In this document: in pieces, positions 43,832 to 56,809 of the stretch
Layout of the letters: the number at the start of each line of letters is the position of its first letter
How positions within the stretch are numbered: position 1 is the first letter of the stretch
Assembly (NCBI GenBank): GCA_002221725.1
Contig: NJFT01000177.1
Coordinates: 1 to 64,000 of the forward strand
Length of the DNA stretch: 64,000 bases
Reading direction: 5' to 3'
Source of the DNA: Scedosporium boydii
Lineage: Eukaryota; Ascomycota; Sordariomycetes; Microascales; Microascaceae
Translations under genes and position numbers: made by a program
The notes under the pieces: generated by a model
The model's database searches: none
Told to the model about the DNA's origin: nothing
Seen by the model: the letters and a program-made list of their open reading frames with translations, nothing else

Positions 43832-44296
43832 CTTCTTTTTCCTCCCTCCCCTTTTTCAAGGAGTTTGCTTTCGTGCCAGCAAGCTACATCGGGAGAAGAT
43901 GCACAAACAAGACCGGAAGTCTTGGACTGTCCTTTATTCCCAGGCCCCTAGAATGAATGCTAATATGAGGAGAAGAATCAAACTTGCTTACATGGATATT
44001 TGGTTTCTCACAAGTCTAGAGCTTTTCGCCTAAGGCCAGGGAGGCCAAGCGCCTTTGTTGTCAGATATCGTAGGAGAATGACAATGAATGATTGTCGCAT
44101 CTCGGGAATGAATAAAAATGACCGAGTCACATAAGGACCAGTAAACATCAAGCTCGTGAAGATTGAAAGAGACGGGGACTGGAAATAAGATGTCTCTAAA
44201 TACTCGATTTCATACGGGGCCTAGACTCCCCAGTCTCTGAGAGAGAGCGAAATAAGTCGAATATCACAAATAAAAGGTCACTCCGGGCTTATCAAC
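43431..44296. other. Intergenic with a 37-nt T tract
   Basis: No gene seen. The T homopolymer at 43795-43831 is followed by a C/T-rich stretch. The promoter of the next gene occupies the right part. Confidence 0.45.
43795..43831. repeat. Homopolymer T37
   Basis: Thirty-seven T in a row on the plus strand. On the minus strand this would read as a poly(A) tail, but no retroposed gene body is visible next to it. Confidence 0.85.
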
Positions 44297-45046
44297 ATGA
44301 ACATCTACTGCCCGCGAGCCGCAGCGATAGACAAAGAGCTAGTCGAGGAAATACGTCCCCGCGGGCCCGTCTACTGCACATTTCATTTCCTCGCCGTCGC
44401 CGCGAAGTACTACAACGCGAACATCGAAGCCTCCCGCACCTCTCTCGCCGACCTACAGCATCGTCGCAACGAAGAACTCGACAGGTTAAGACTCAGACGT
44501 AAGCGACAACAGCAATCGCCCACAAGGGTTCAGCCGGCGAGGAAAGCCAAGACCACAAATTCGACAATAATAGTAGAATCCAAGGAGGCGAAACTAGCCA
44601 AGGCCATCGAGAAGAGGTACGCGAAGCTCGAAGCCGATTTACTCATCCCAAAGAGCACCTGCGAGACCTGCAACGTCATGGGACTGGTCGAGTGGAAGGA
44701 CGAGCTCGTCCGACTCATTGGTACAGAAGAGACCAGAAAGAGAAGCGGCAGGGACGGTGCGAGACTGGACTCTTGTCATTTCGGCTCACTCCCGTGGTTG
44801 TGTCGCTTGTGCGAGCAGGAAAAGGAAGCGTCTGTTACTCCTAGTTCGAAGGACACGACGGCGGCGGTTGTGGAGTGGCGCCGACGGTATAGCCCAGTGC
44901 CAGTGATGGGTGAAGCCATAGTTGAGGGAGTTTGCGATGAGGAGTGCTGGCGGATTGTGCCAATACCGAAGAAGAATGTTGTGAGGTTGGGTGGGTTGAG
45001 GTTTACTGTGGATGTATGTAGTGGAACGATGCTCATGTTTGTGTAA
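44297..45046 (+). CDS. Orphan protein with cysteine pairs (249 aa)
   Basis: A single open frame from the ATG at 44297 with moderate C-ending codon use. The N-terminus has YCTFHFLAVAAKYYNANIE, followed by a basic, charged helix-rich section (residues about 55-110, rich in K/R/E/Q, possibly coiled coil). Then there are cysteine groupings: STCETCNVMG, DSCHFGSLPWLCRLCEQ and GVCDEECW. Two CxxC-type pairs suggest a structural zinc site, though no known zinc-finger class fits. There is no signal peptide. I do not recognise the family, and a longer gene with upstream exons is possible. Confidence 0.5.
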   Translation: MNIYCPRAAAIDKELVEEIRPRGPVYCTFHFLAVAAKYYNANIEASRTSLADLQHRRNEELDRLRLRRKRQQQSPTRVQPARKAKTTNSTIIVESKEAKLAKAIEKRYAKLEADLLIPKSTCETCNVMGLVEWKDELVRLIGTEETRKRSGRDGARLDSCHFGSLPWLCRLCEQEKEASVTPSSKDTTAAVVEWRRRYSPVPVMGEAIVEGVCDEECWRIVPIPKKNVVRLGGLRFTVDVCSGTMLMFV

Positions 45047-48000
45047 GAAAGCACCTGGCATTGCATCGCATCGCACACTCGAGAACTGGACAGCTAAGAA
45101 TTGGCATTAGAGATATCACTCCCCCTTCCTCTTCCTCTCTCTCTTGTCAGTTCGCCAGGCTAGCCTCCGACACCCACGACTGGACGACGGGCTTTCGCCG
45201 AAAGCGCCTGAAGAAGCGATTAGAGTCAAAGTTATATTCTGGAGAGCCAACCAAAGAAAAAAAGAGGAGAATAAAATTAAAAATTAAGAAGGGAATTAAA
45301 AATAGAAAAGCCGGCATCGCGCCACCATGTCGACGAACTGCGAAAGTAGAGTGCAAATCTTGGCAATGTTGGCAACGAGGCAGGCGGTGGCAGAACAGGG
45401 GAGCAGTGGAGAATCTGCGAGACTGCAACATTCAAGTCAGTTTCTCCTTTCCTCTCCTCATCGACTGCATGCATGATTCGTCACCAAATGGGACCAAACC
45501 ACCAAGGTCGCTTAAGAAACATTTGGCCTTTCTCCTCTTCGTCCATCGCCAAGTCTAAAGCCGAGTTATTCATGGCAGTAACGCCGTGCCACTGGCGCAT
45601 GTCACGATCGGCGAACCTCAGCACGGCACCTCCTTCCTGTGCTCGAGAGGCACATGCAAATTATTCCTAAGCTCACTTGCCGTCAACTCCAGAGTCCAGT
45701 GCACCTTCCACCTTCCACCTTGTTGAAGTCCAGACCAGGTCATCGGCCCACGGTCCCGAGGGTGCACCTGCCCGCTCCTGCCGCTGGCTGCCGCGGGCTG
45801 CCTCTTGCTTGGCGTTCGTTCTTGCCGTTACTCCCGAGTGTCTGCTGCAAAACTTTTGCGAGAGTAGGAGAGAGCCTCGATTGCACCTGCACCTACAATT
45901 GGACTAGCTGCACCCTGCACATCACCGCATTCCAGCCTCTTCAGGAGCAGAGAGGGAATATTTGCCGCAACCACGATCTTCCAGCCATAAAAGCGTGACA
46001 CTCATGTATTTACAGTCTCCACGTACTTTTAAGCTTGGCATTTCATTCTATCATCTTGGCTTCAACCATGCTTCGCTGAGGGCTTTTCTATGCCTCTCAA
46101 TTTTCTGCTCTGTGTCAATGATGCCGCACGAGAGAGCTTCTCCACCATGGATTAACATACGTGTTTTTGTTCGGTTCATTGGCAGGAGATCTGTCAAACG
46201 ATGTAGTAATCCATCGGCCACAGGAGGATGATCCCGCTTGCGTAATGCCCACACTGGCGCTTAGGGTCTGGGATATTCTTCGTTATTCTCGCCTTAGCTG
46301 CAACATCCATTGCAGGCGTTTCCAAGAGCTGGCCCTTGTCTCTTGAGGAGAGTCTTCTGCCCTATGAAGAACGAAGGGATGAGGGGTATTACTCGAAGCT
46401 AACCTGCTTCTAGGACCAGAGCTTCTCCCATTGCCCCTCCCCCCACTGAGGCGGTTAGAGCTTGCGTCGACGATTCTGCTCTTTGGTCCCACATCTGCAT
46501 CACTTGGTCTGGTGGACATATTGGCGGCTTCGTCCATATGCAGGCACCCCTCCTCCCCTGCCAGAAAAAAGGAGGAAAGACCTCATCCCACCTGGGGATT
46601 ACGACGCCGATCCCAAATGAGAATGTATGGAAAGCTTGGTTTCCAATCACACAAGCCTGTGCCCATTCAGGAGGTCTCAGGTTGGTGTATCCATAAACAA
46701 CACAAGATGTCCCATTGATTTACAACACCCTCGCCTATCAACCCGGAAGCGAACGGTATCGCAAGGCTCCCCTCTAAGGCTATCCAGGTTCTATATCGCG
46801 GGATACCAGTAAAAGAAGATCGACATAGCCTGCACAACAGGAATCAGAGAGTGCGAATTGCCAAACCTCCCCTGGTCAAGTCCAGGAAAGTCGTCTAGAA
46901 CGTCGCCCCCATGGACGAAGTGCTTCGGTACTAGTTCTCTGATGTCCGCCCCATCTGGAGGATGACTTAGGATGTGATACTAGCCAGTCGGAGTATCGTG
47001 ATCCAAGCCGTCGAGCCTGTGGGAGGTTGGCCGGCGCATTCTCAACTGACAGTATTGAATGTGAGACGTATTGCATCGAGTAGCGAGATGAAGAAAGTGA
47101 TGGTACATTTCAAGAAACCGGGAACGAGCCAAGGAGCAGCATTAACGGATGAATCCAAAAGAGAAGCTCCCCATTCCAATATCTGGCTGTAATAGCCCAA
47201 ACAAACGTCGCAGAACAGATATCGATGTTGTATCGTGCTACATATCATACACCCCTCTCCGCGTCTCCTCTAACTCTGTGGCCGGCCGGCTTGTTTCAAC
47301 CCGTAATAGTAGATGTGCAGTCATACCCATCGACGTAGGTATGAGTGAATTTCCCCAACCTATGGAGCTCTGATCAGAAGGGATTAGTCCTTTATACCTG
47401 CTAGAGTTGGGACCCCGCTACGCGATATCAAAGTGTTCCCACATTTGCCAAGAACAGCGCCTTGAACCCACCCGCTCGCAACAATCTGCAGGTTGCTGAA
47501 ACCCACAATGCAATTTCCTACACGCCCTCCCCGCTTCACAACTCTAGGAAACCCTCCTTCAAGTCAAACGACCTCCGCACTTGTTGGTCTTGGCCCGGAC
47601 TTGGCGGTAAGAATCCTCGAGCCTTACTCGCCAGGCTCTGGGCGGGACGATGGATATGACAAGACGCAGCCTCCCTCCGCTCCTTGCACGTATGAGTTTG
47701 CATCCGTTCGATGCGCCATGGCGATTTGGTCTTTCACCAATAAGCTGGCCTGGAGTTGTAGTTGGGAATCCTTTTGCAACGGACACAAATGATTGCCTAC
47801 ACAGGCTTCCCAAACAAGTAGAATGGGATGTGTGGCCCCCTAGGATGAGGATGGCCACAGCAGCGGGAAAACATGCCAAGAAAAAAGCACATCATGACCT
47901 GTTGCGGGGTTGACGAAGCACACATTGCGTGTTCGTTATCCTGCATGATGCATTCGTCCATCGGCTGCCCACGTCTCACGATGGTTGGAGTAGGGCGCTT

Positions 48001-48232
48001 GCTTGGAGTTTCACGCATACGGCATCTCGTGCGTGACGAAAAGAGGAGGCCTCCATCAACTCTTGCCAGACTACGCGGGAGGGTTCACGATGGTAGCGGT
48101 TAGGTTGCGAATATAAAAGGAGTCCACCTTCCCGGATAGATGAGAGAATCCAGAATCCACATTTTCCTCGCCATCGCTTGAGCAATAAAATCAAGAATCT
48201 TCTTACATAGATACCCCATTCTTTTTTTCACA
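45047..48232. other. 3.2-kb gene-poor intergenic region
   Basis: Only short frames without motifs. Several stretches on both strands carry many stops and no splice-compatible exons. The right end holds the CVNH promoter. Confidence 0.45.
48112..48117 (+). promoter_or_regulatory. TATA box of the CVNH gene
   Basis: TATAAA, followed by AGG, lies about 120 nt upstream of the ATG at 48233. Confidence 0.55.
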
Positions 48233-48704
48233 ATGTCCTTCCACCAGTCCGCAGAAGACATTACCGTCGACGGCAACATCCTCAAGGCCCGTCTCCGAAA
48301 CGTCGACGGAGACTGGATCGATGCCGAATTTAATCTCGACGACGTCCTCGGCAACAACAACGGTAAAGCACAACACCATTCTTCTCCTTCCCCACGTATA
48401 TGCTTTGAGTAAGGACGATTGCTAAATAGACGACGCGGCATCACAGGTTCCTTCGAGTGGGGCGGCGGCGGCTTCTCCGGCTCCAGCGAGGGCATCTCCT
48501 TCTCCATCGAAGGCGACGATGGCGTCCCTGTTCTCCGTGCCACGTTGAAGAATGGTGATGGGGAGGATGTCCAGGCGGATGTTAACCTTGGCGAGAGGAT
48601 TCATAATAACAATGGCGCTTTCTACTTTGGTGAGTTTTTTTATTGTTTATTTCTTTCCTTTAGAGGCAAGGAAAAGCCGCCATGCTAACTGTCAAACAGA
48701 GTAA
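48233..48704 (+). CDS. Cyanovirin-N homology (CVNH) lectin, single domain
   Basis: Carbohydrate-binding protein of the CVNH family, predicted 105 aa in three exons: 48233-48362, 48447-48629 and 48700-48704. The introns (84 and 70 nt) have GTAAAG..CAG and GTGAGT..CAG ends; the last exon supplies only the final Glu and stop. The two internal CVNH repeats are visible. The first starts MSFHQSAEDITVDGNILKAR and ends at GNNNGSFEWGG. The second runs from SFSIEGDDGVPVLRATLKNG to RIHNNNGAFYFE. Family members bind mannose-type glycans. This copy has no cysteine at all, unlike cyanobacterial cyanovirin-N with its two disulfides, and no signal peptide, so it is probably a cytoplasmic or unconventionally released lectin. 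Both glycan sites should be compared with structurally studied fungal CVNH proteins before binding is assumed. Confidence 0.9.
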
Positions 48705-49091
48705 CTGCGAAACAGAGGCGTAGATGTCTAGTTTCGTCTTGACGGTGGAAACATGCGTTGGATGACCCGGTGGAGGGGGATCGGATGGGATTTCTTGTAC
48801 TCTGCTGGCTAGATGCCCTCAAGAGCTGAAGTAAACCCCGGTCAATGAATTTATGAAGATCATTTCTCAAGCAGCCAATAAATGCTAATTGACAAAGGCT
48901 CGAACTCAATGATGAAACAAAAGGTTCAGATTCTGCCAGTGTGGAATTGTACATTGTATGCGAAAATACCATCTATACACCCAATAAGTTGTACACATAT
49001 AATCTCCATCTAATCCAAACATCCAAGACGTACACTTGCTCCCCACATCCACCTAAACATTCTCCTTATGACCTCCTCCATTCCAGCCACC
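48705..49091. other. Convergent intergenic region between the CVNH and mL50 genes
   Basis: About 390 nt, presumably the overlapping 3' untranslated regions of the two converging genes. No other feature seen. Confidence 0.4.
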
Positions 49092-50416
49092 TCAAGGCTT
49101 ACCCATAAGCCAAGCCTTCTCCTTCGCCTTGCCATACTTGCCCGTCCCCGTAACAGGCAGATCCCTCTTCCGCAGCTCCTCCTCAATGACCTTCCACCTA
49201 CCAACCCAGACCTCCTTGTCGATGGGCGTCACGCGACGGCCGTACACCTTGACGTTGGGGAGGTTGAGCAGGTCTGGAGAGGAGGAGGTGGGTTTGGAGT
49301 CGGATGCGAGGCGACGCTGGTGTTGTTGCTGGATGACCTCGATGAGCTTGCGGGGCTTGGGGGGTCGCGAGACGAGGGAGAGGATGTGTTGAGCGGTGCG
49401 GGCGGGGGCGAGCTTGGCATCGGGGATGTATTGGCCGGAGAGCTGGTAGAGACGCTTATGGATCTGTAAGATGTAAGAGTTAGTTCCAGCAATATTCATG
49501 ACGTGTTGAAAAGGGCGCCCGAGTTAAAACATACGGCAAACTTGAGAGCTGGGTTCGTCACGGGAATCTGCTTCCAGGAGCTATCCCAGGACTTGCTGAC
49601 TTCGCGAGCCTCGTCGGCCGTCAAGACCTCTTCCTCAACAACCTCTTGCTCGGTGGCGCTCTCCAAAGTAGCCTCGTCGGCAGCCTCAGCCTCAACAGGC
49701 TCGGTCTCATTCACAGACGCTTCCAGACCGGCAAGAACAGCACCGAGATCTCCCGTCAGCGTAACATCCCCCGCCTCCGAAACCTTCAATTCCACACCCG
49801 CAGCCCTCAACGTATTCCCCTTCTCCAGACCCCCCCACCGTCCCCTCAACATCTCCTCGCCCTTCTTCCCCTGCACAACCAACGCCTCAACAACGGCCTG
49901 CCTCAACAGAACCTCCAAAACAGCCGCATCCGTAATGACCTGGACACCTCCAGCATAGCTCCTCGGCACCGAAAAGACCCTCAACTGATCAACGTCGCCC
50001 CAATGACCCGCCTCCTCCCACCAGCCATCCAGTCCTCCAACCTCTTCCAGTCCCTCGGCCGTCTTGGCGGGAATGTAATCCGTCGCCTGGTTCGGGTTCG
50101 GCGCGTACGAGAAGTCGGGCGGCACGACGATCTTGGCCGCCGCAGCGATGAGGGAATCCTCGTCGATGGCCTCTTCCTCTGCCAGCTCGGCCTGGGACGA
50201 TGCTTGGGATTGTAGCTCGAGTGCGCTTTGGCGATCGCGCTCGAGGGCCTCGAGCATTTCCTGGCGCTTCTTTTCGTCGGAGGTGAGGCTGCGGCGTGTG
50301 GGGGCGAGCTGTGCGGCGCGGGTCGTGGAGAGGGGACGGTGGAAGGGGGAGGGTGTGGTTTGGGTGGTGATGGTGGCGGGACAGCGGAGACGCTGTAATC
50401 TCGGTAGGCGACGCAT
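49092..50416 (-). CDS. Mitochondrial large-subunit ribosomal protein mL50 (MRPL13-like)
   Basis: Structural protein of the mitochondrial 54S ribosomal subunit, predicted 417 aa. The ATG at 50416 begins an Arg-rich mitochondrial targeting sequence (MRRLPRLQRLRCPATITTQT); an in-frame ATG at 50485 would add 23 residues and is less suitable. Exon 1 is 50416-49535 and exon 2 is 49463-49092, with a 71-nt intron. The diagnostic stretch spans the splice: SWDSSWKQIPVTNPALKFA joined to IHKRLYQLSGQYIPDAKL, then a PPKPRKLIE block, as I know from fungal mL50 proteins. A long acidic segment (about residues 230-275) precedes it, and the C-terminus is basic. The gene shares a 375-nt divergent promoter with the membrane protein starting at 50791. 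Confidence 0.8.
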
Positions 50417-50790
50417 TTTGTGTGTAGTTTGCGTGTACTCGGTCGGCTTGAAGGGATGAGGAAAGGAGTGAGTGGTCACCTTCAAGCCCTTTGTGGTGAG
50501 GTGAGGTGAGGTGCTGAGCTTGGAGAATTCGAGATGAACTTTTTTTTACATTGTAGATGCGTCGCGTGAGCCAATCACTGGGAATCAATTGGGTGTGGCT
50601 GGTATACGCCACGTTGTGGCTTACGCCTACAGCATCAACCTTGAACTTCCTTTCCTCGCATTATGACCATCGCAGGCGACAGCTCGCCAAGATCCAAGCT
50701 TCAATGTACGCAACGCCATCCACCTCCTCGGCTGCAAACAAAACCGCCCCCTCTTCCGCCTCATAATAGAACAATATACATAACGACGCA
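50417..50790. promoter_or_regulatory. Shared divergent promoter (mL50 and membrane protein)
   Basis: A 374-nt gap between two divergently transcribed start codons (50416 minus, 50791 plus). No TATA box is clear, as expected for housekeeping promoters. Confidence 0.45.
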
Positions 50791-51338
50791 ATGGCGCGCA
50801 TAAAACACCACTTCATCCTGCTCCTCCTCGGATTCCTCACCCTTGTCGCAGCGCAAAGTACGTCTCTCCTCTCCCCGTCAACTCTCATCAATCTCACCCA
50901 GCTAACCAATCCCCTTTTCCAACTCTCACAGGCCCTCAAATCTACTGCAAATGCACCTGCTTCAAAAACAGCACTATAATCCCCCTAAGCCCCCAACACT
51001 CCACCAACCAACTCCGCTCCCTCCCCGACACCTCCACGAATCTCCACCTTCACCCCAAACGAAACCCAACCGCCTGCTCCGGCTGCACAAAGGTCTTCTG
51101 CCGCGAGCAGAACCTTCCCTTTTGCAAGGACGCCAAGGACGAGGATATGCAAACCATGTGCTTCCAGCGCGACTCCATCAAGGATCGCTTTATTGTTTGG
51201 GGCTTCATACTCGGCACTTTTGGACTGTTGGGTTGGGCTGCTCTTAGGAAGGTTATGGAGATGAGGGGGGCGAGGATGGCGAGGGGCGGTGGTGCTGGGG
51301 CTGGGGGCTCAGGGGGTGCTTATAGAAGAGTGGGTTGA
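50791..51338 (+). CDS. Small type-I membrane protein with a cysteine-rich lumenal domain
   Basis: Predicted 157 aa in two exons (50791-50857 and 50932-51338) around a 74-nt intron with a GTACGT donor, a GCTAAC branch and a CACAG acceptor. A signal peptide (MARIKHHFILLLLGFLTLVA) leads into IYCKCTCFKNSTIIPL, then CSGCTKVFCREQNLPFCKDA and TMCFQRDSIKD. The nine cysteines suggest a compact disulfide-bonded domain, with one NST N-glycosylation site. One transmembrane helix follows (FIVWGFILGTFGLLGWAAL), then a short Gly/Arg cytosolic tail. I recognise this as a conserved uncharacterised fungal protein, probably in the secretory pathway or plasma membrane. No function is assigned. Confidence 0.75.
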
Positions 51339-51871
51339 CTGGGGAATGCTGAGGACATATGGGGAGGCGAGGCTAAGGATGTCTGGATGGGATATTGGGT
51401 ATGGCGTTATGGGGATTCTTTTCGAACTTGGCGTTTCTGCTCATTTTTTACGCGGATTTCTTTTCCGGGCGGTGTATATCTATTTGTACAGAGCGATCAA
51501 CTTGCTCGTTCGAAGCAAAAGTTCCGACGCGGACTTTGCATGTATACCCCCCCGACAGCGGTCATTATATTGAGCTTCACATTAAGCATGGGTTGGTAAG
51601 ATAAGATCTCTGAAGAAAGCGGCTGAGATATATTCTCCCCAGAAAAAGTACGGAAAGCTCCGCGAAGTCATGATGATGTTCCCAACGCCAATTGTCTCTT
51701 TTTCAATTTTACAATCCGGGAAAGAAAACGACTAACTTTTTTCCTCCCTTCTCATTAATTCCCAGCGTATCCCTCCCAAACAAAGAAAGAAAAGCAAGCC
51801 GCTTCAATGCAAGAAACTCTTTGTATATGCCCTTGATACCCACTTGGTTGAAGGTAAATCCTTCGGAGATT
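51339..51871. other. Convergent intergenic region
   Basis: 3' flanks of the membrane-protein and DAHP-synthase genes. Nothing else supported. Confidence 0.4.
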
Positions 51872-53270
<1,399 letters not shown>

Positions 53271-55144
53271 GTTTGCGGTGATGTGGGGGAGTAAGATGTA
53301 TGGAGGAGGGGTGAAGCGGTAGGAGGAACAAGCGTTTTCTAGTCGGGTAAAGAGAGGTACGAACTGGCGTCGCCGGGCAGCTCGAGACAGATATAGTCGG
53401 ACGGGACGTGGAATTTTGAAGCGCGGGATGGACGAGAGGAAGAGAGTGGAAGGATAAAGGGAAAAAGGAGCTAGAAATAGTACGACGAGTAAACCGAGAA
53501 TGAGTCAACGAATGACTGCGCGAGCAAAAGTCGGGACCCGGAGTGGTTGATTTTTTAAAGAGGAAAAAAAAAAAGACAAAAAAAAAAGACGGTGTAAGCT
53601 AGCATCGGAGGGTTCTCGGAGGTCAGCCTCCGTTGTACCCCACCTAGATATTTGTATGGGGAGCTACATCAGTCAGGGTCTTCGTCCAGTAAGCGTCAAA
53701 GTATTTCTTTTCTGGCGCATGCCGGAGAGCGCATTGGACGCGACCCTTGTACCCATGCATCGATTCAAGAGCCTCGGCGACAATGAATTGACAACCGATC
53801 TCCTTAATTCTGAAGCATTGCGCGGGGGGTTTGTTTTTCTCATCGAGGTGGAAAGACAGCAAGAGGCATGGGCGAATCCGATCTAGGACCGCCCTCAGGT
53901 CAAACCTTCTCTGGTTGGTTTAACTTTGATGACACGGCAAGTATCAATTGGCGTGCAGCTTATTCTGCACCTTCCTGCTCAAATATGTTCTCGAAGAAAC
54001 TTGGAAAGAGCCCACCACACCACATTTTGTGTGTGTGTGTGTCCTTCAAGTACTCTCGTAGCTCCGAAGAACACACTATAACAGCACACCGGCCGTACCT
54101 GACCATACGAACATTTCACACCCATTTCAAGTAGTTTGTCTAGAGGCGTACCCGTGTAGCTTCCTGTCAATTCTCACATCAAATCTCACGTCAACTCTCC
54201 CGCAAATTCTCACCGGTCCGATGCGGTCATCTTGCTGCCCGTCAACGGAAGGAACGAACAAATGAAGTACAAACGGCGTGATGGCGGGGTAGCAAAGTGC
54301 AATTGAAATTCGTGTGTCGCGATTGGATCTGCCCATTTGGGTTCCAGACCCTGTCGGTGATTCCCGAGTCGTTCCTGGCCCCACGTGATTACGGCATTGA
54401 CGCCCATTAGTTTAAGTCCGGACAAAGTCTAAACCCCTGCAGGCCGGTGACCCCAACTTCGAAGCCAGCGATACTCTTCAAAGCTAGAAAATAGTTACGG
54501 GCACTTTGATAATTAGATTAGTTCTTCCCCGGAAATGGGAGTGAACTCCCTGTGGGGCGGAGAAGAAATTTCCGGACTTTGTTCGAAGAGTCATCAATCC
54601 TTTTTTTTCCAAGGGGGATTTTGGGATGTTCACCAGTTCTTCACTCTCATCACTCTCTCGTATCATGGCCTTGTACAGTTCCTTTCAAATACGCAGATGC
54701 AGCGAGTTCTTTTGCCATCATATGGTCCCAGGGAACTAGAATCCATTCTTATCCATTCTTTTCAGTGTGCTGCGTATCTTACAAGGCCATACTAAACTCC
54801 CATTCGTCGTTTCCATACCATTCAAAGTCCCTCTTGTTTGTTCCCGCCCATGTTTCCCACCGATCAACCTAACCAGCGGCTGTCAGTTCTTGGAGAAGCA
54901 AGCTGGCGAGGGAATGCGAGTGGGCTAGCGGTTAATTGGAAGGTGGTTGACCGAGGAGAAGTGAACTAGACGCGGTTGAAACGAGAGCGAAACGAGGTGG
55001 CTTTTCCCCGGGTGTTATCGAGGTTGGACCGATATACTTCAGTCATCCACGGTCACTCCTGTCCACCTCTATGCCTCACTCGCGGATATGAAGAACTCTG
55101 ATATCATTTCGTTAGCTCGAGCTACTTCCATGCTACTACCAGCG
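53271..55144. other. 1.9-kb intergenic region
   Basis: DAHP-synthase promoter plus sequence with no supported gene. It includes two A-rich runs (53562-53590) and a (GT)n run of seven repeats at about 54029. Confidence 0.45.
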
Positions 55145-56809
55145 CTAATCTGCGAGCTGCATTTCAAAACTCTTAACCTTAACTTCACCCCCCAGCTCCT
55201 TAGTGCCATGGTTGAACACTCCATATCTATATCCAGTAAAGTACCTCCACGAATTACTCATATAGAAAGCTGGTCCCAGCTCCGTAAAATCAGTCCCGTC
55301 AGTGCTATAAGAGAATGTCGCCGTCCGCTCCCGACTCGATCCGAAAGCCGGTGTAATATCAGCCGTGATCCGGAGCCAGATCTCGGTAATGCCATCACTC
55401 GAAATCGTAGGACCGGTAGCAGCTACAATACCGGTTCCTACCGTCGCCCACTGACCCTCGGACAGATTAAGGCCGTTGACCATGACAATCTTCACCGCAT
55501 CTCCGTCTTTCCAGATTCCGATGTACGCAGCGCGATCTCGGAAGAGTACAGCACCAGCCCTATCACCATCCTGCATCTTGCCAATATCAAGATGGAAGGT
55601 GCCCGTGGACTTGGGCCCAATTATACGATGGGTAAGTGTATTGCGAGCCGAAAATAAATCCGTTGTCACGGTTGCCGTTTGCAAAATAAGACCACCGGCT
55701 TCATCGCCTGCGAGTTGCCACCTCGTCGTGTCGGGGTTGTGATTCCACTCCCACTCGTGGCTCAGACTCACTCCTTTAAACTCGTCGATGCCAACTGGGG
55801 GGGTGACAGTTTTGTTTGTTTGTACTGGTATCGGATAGGTCCTCCCCCAATTGCCGTTGTCGGTAATAAGCTCCGGCCATCCATCGCCAGTCCAGGTTAA
55901 GGGAGCGATAACCGGAATACGCCCCCCGGGATACGCATCTAAGAAAGCGACGTAGTACCATTCACCATCAACGGTATTGACGATTCCACCTTGATGGGCG
56001 TACCCGGCGTTCTGCAGCGGTCCACTGATTCGGGATACTAGCGTGCGTCTTTCGTAAGGGCCGAAGGGGTTGCCAGACTTGAGCACATACTCCGCATCCG
56101 CCGGCCTCGTCACAAGAATGTAGTAAGACCCATTGATCTTGTAGAATCTGGCACCTTCCACGGTTTCTCCAGGGACTGCGTGAACCTCTTGCGACTTGAC
56201 CTCGCTCAAGCCGTCGGGCGATAACTGAGCGACGGAGATTCGAGGGTTACCGTAGGCCACATACAGCGTATCGTCGTCATCTACCAATAGCCCGGCGTCG
56301 TAATAGCACCTGCTAATCGGAGGATGACTCGTCCACGTCCACTCCGAGACCTCGCCGCCGTTCGCGACGGCTCCGTTTCCGGGGGCGGTCCAGACGTAGG
56401 TCCGGCCACTCTCGACGCATCCCATCCAATAGAACATGTCGTTCGATTCCCGGTAACGGAGCGTGCTGGCCCAGATACCTTTCACGTATGCCCGTTGATT
56501 TCCGGTGAGATTGTACTTGTCGCCGAAGTTGAGCTCGGGCACGCTGTGGGATACCGGCTCCCAGTTGACGAGATCGTAGGACTTTAGAACTGGAGCACCG
56601 GGGGAGTAGGCGAATGTTGATGAGGAGTAGTAAAAGACATCCCCGATGCGGAAAACGTCCAGGTCTGGATGGTCTTGCCAGAGAACTGGGTTCGAGAAAG
56701 TATCTGCTCTTTGAGAGATGATGCCATGTCGAGGGTGACCTGGGCTAGCGCCAGCCAGAAGAACTATGGAACTGACTAACAAGGCGATTTGAAGATTCGA
56801 GGAAACCAT
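55145..56809 (-). CDS. Secreted glycoside hydrolase family 43 (xylosidase/arabinofuranosidase type)
   Basis: Predicted 554 aa in a single exon with a signal peptide (SNLQIALLVSSIVLLAGASP). The five-bladed GH43 propeller spans about residues 37-330. Likely catalytic residues are the base Asp49 (DHPDLDVFRIGDVFYYSSST), the pKa-setting Asp171 (CYYDAGLLVDDDDTLYVAYG), and the acid Glu218 (VEGARFYKINGSYYILVTRP). The YAHQGGIVNT strand is also typical. Residues about 345-552 form a C-terminal beta-sandwich of the GH43 C2 type (ending YFTGYRYGVFNHGT). Such enzymes release xylose or arabinose from plant hemicellulose, indicating plant-biomass use. The exact activity, and whether it cuts xylan, arabinan or both, cannot be read. 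A TATATA word about 150 nt upstream could be its TATA box. Confidence 0.9.
   Translation of the reverse strand: MVSSNLQIALLVSSIVLLAGASPGHPRHGIISQRADTFSNPVLWQDHPDLDVFRIGDVFYYSSSTFAYSPGAPVLKSYDLVNWEPVSHSVPELNFGDKYNLTGNQRAYVKGIWASTLRYRESNDMFYWMGCVESGRTYVWTAPGNGAVANGGEVSEWTWTSHPPISRCYYDAGLLVDDDDTLYVAYGNPRISVAQLSPDGLSEVKSQEVHAVPGETVEGARFYKINGSYYILVTRPADAEYVLKSGNPFGPYERRTLVSRISGPLQNAGYAHQGGIVNTVDGEWYYVAFLDAYPGGRIPVIAPLTWTGDGWPELITDNGNWGRTYPIPVQTNKTVTPPVGIDEFKGVSLSHEWEWNHNPDTTRWQLAGDEAGGLILQTATVTTDLFSARNTLTHRIIGPKSTGTFHLDIGKMQDGDRAGAVLFRDRAAYIGIWKDGDAVKIVMVNGLNLSEGQWATVGTGIVAATGPTISSDGITEIWLRITADITPAFGSSRERTATFSYSTDGTDFTELGPAFYMSNSWRYFTGYRYGVFNHGTKELGGEVKVKSFEMQLAD

Noticed and set aside
45061..45558. 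165-codon plus-strand frame after the orphan gene
   Set aside because: Basic low-complexity composition with A-rich runs; no motif, and it looks like 3' flank.
49646..50215. 189-codon plus-strand frame across the mL50 gene
   Set aside because: Antisense shadow of exon 1; no motif.
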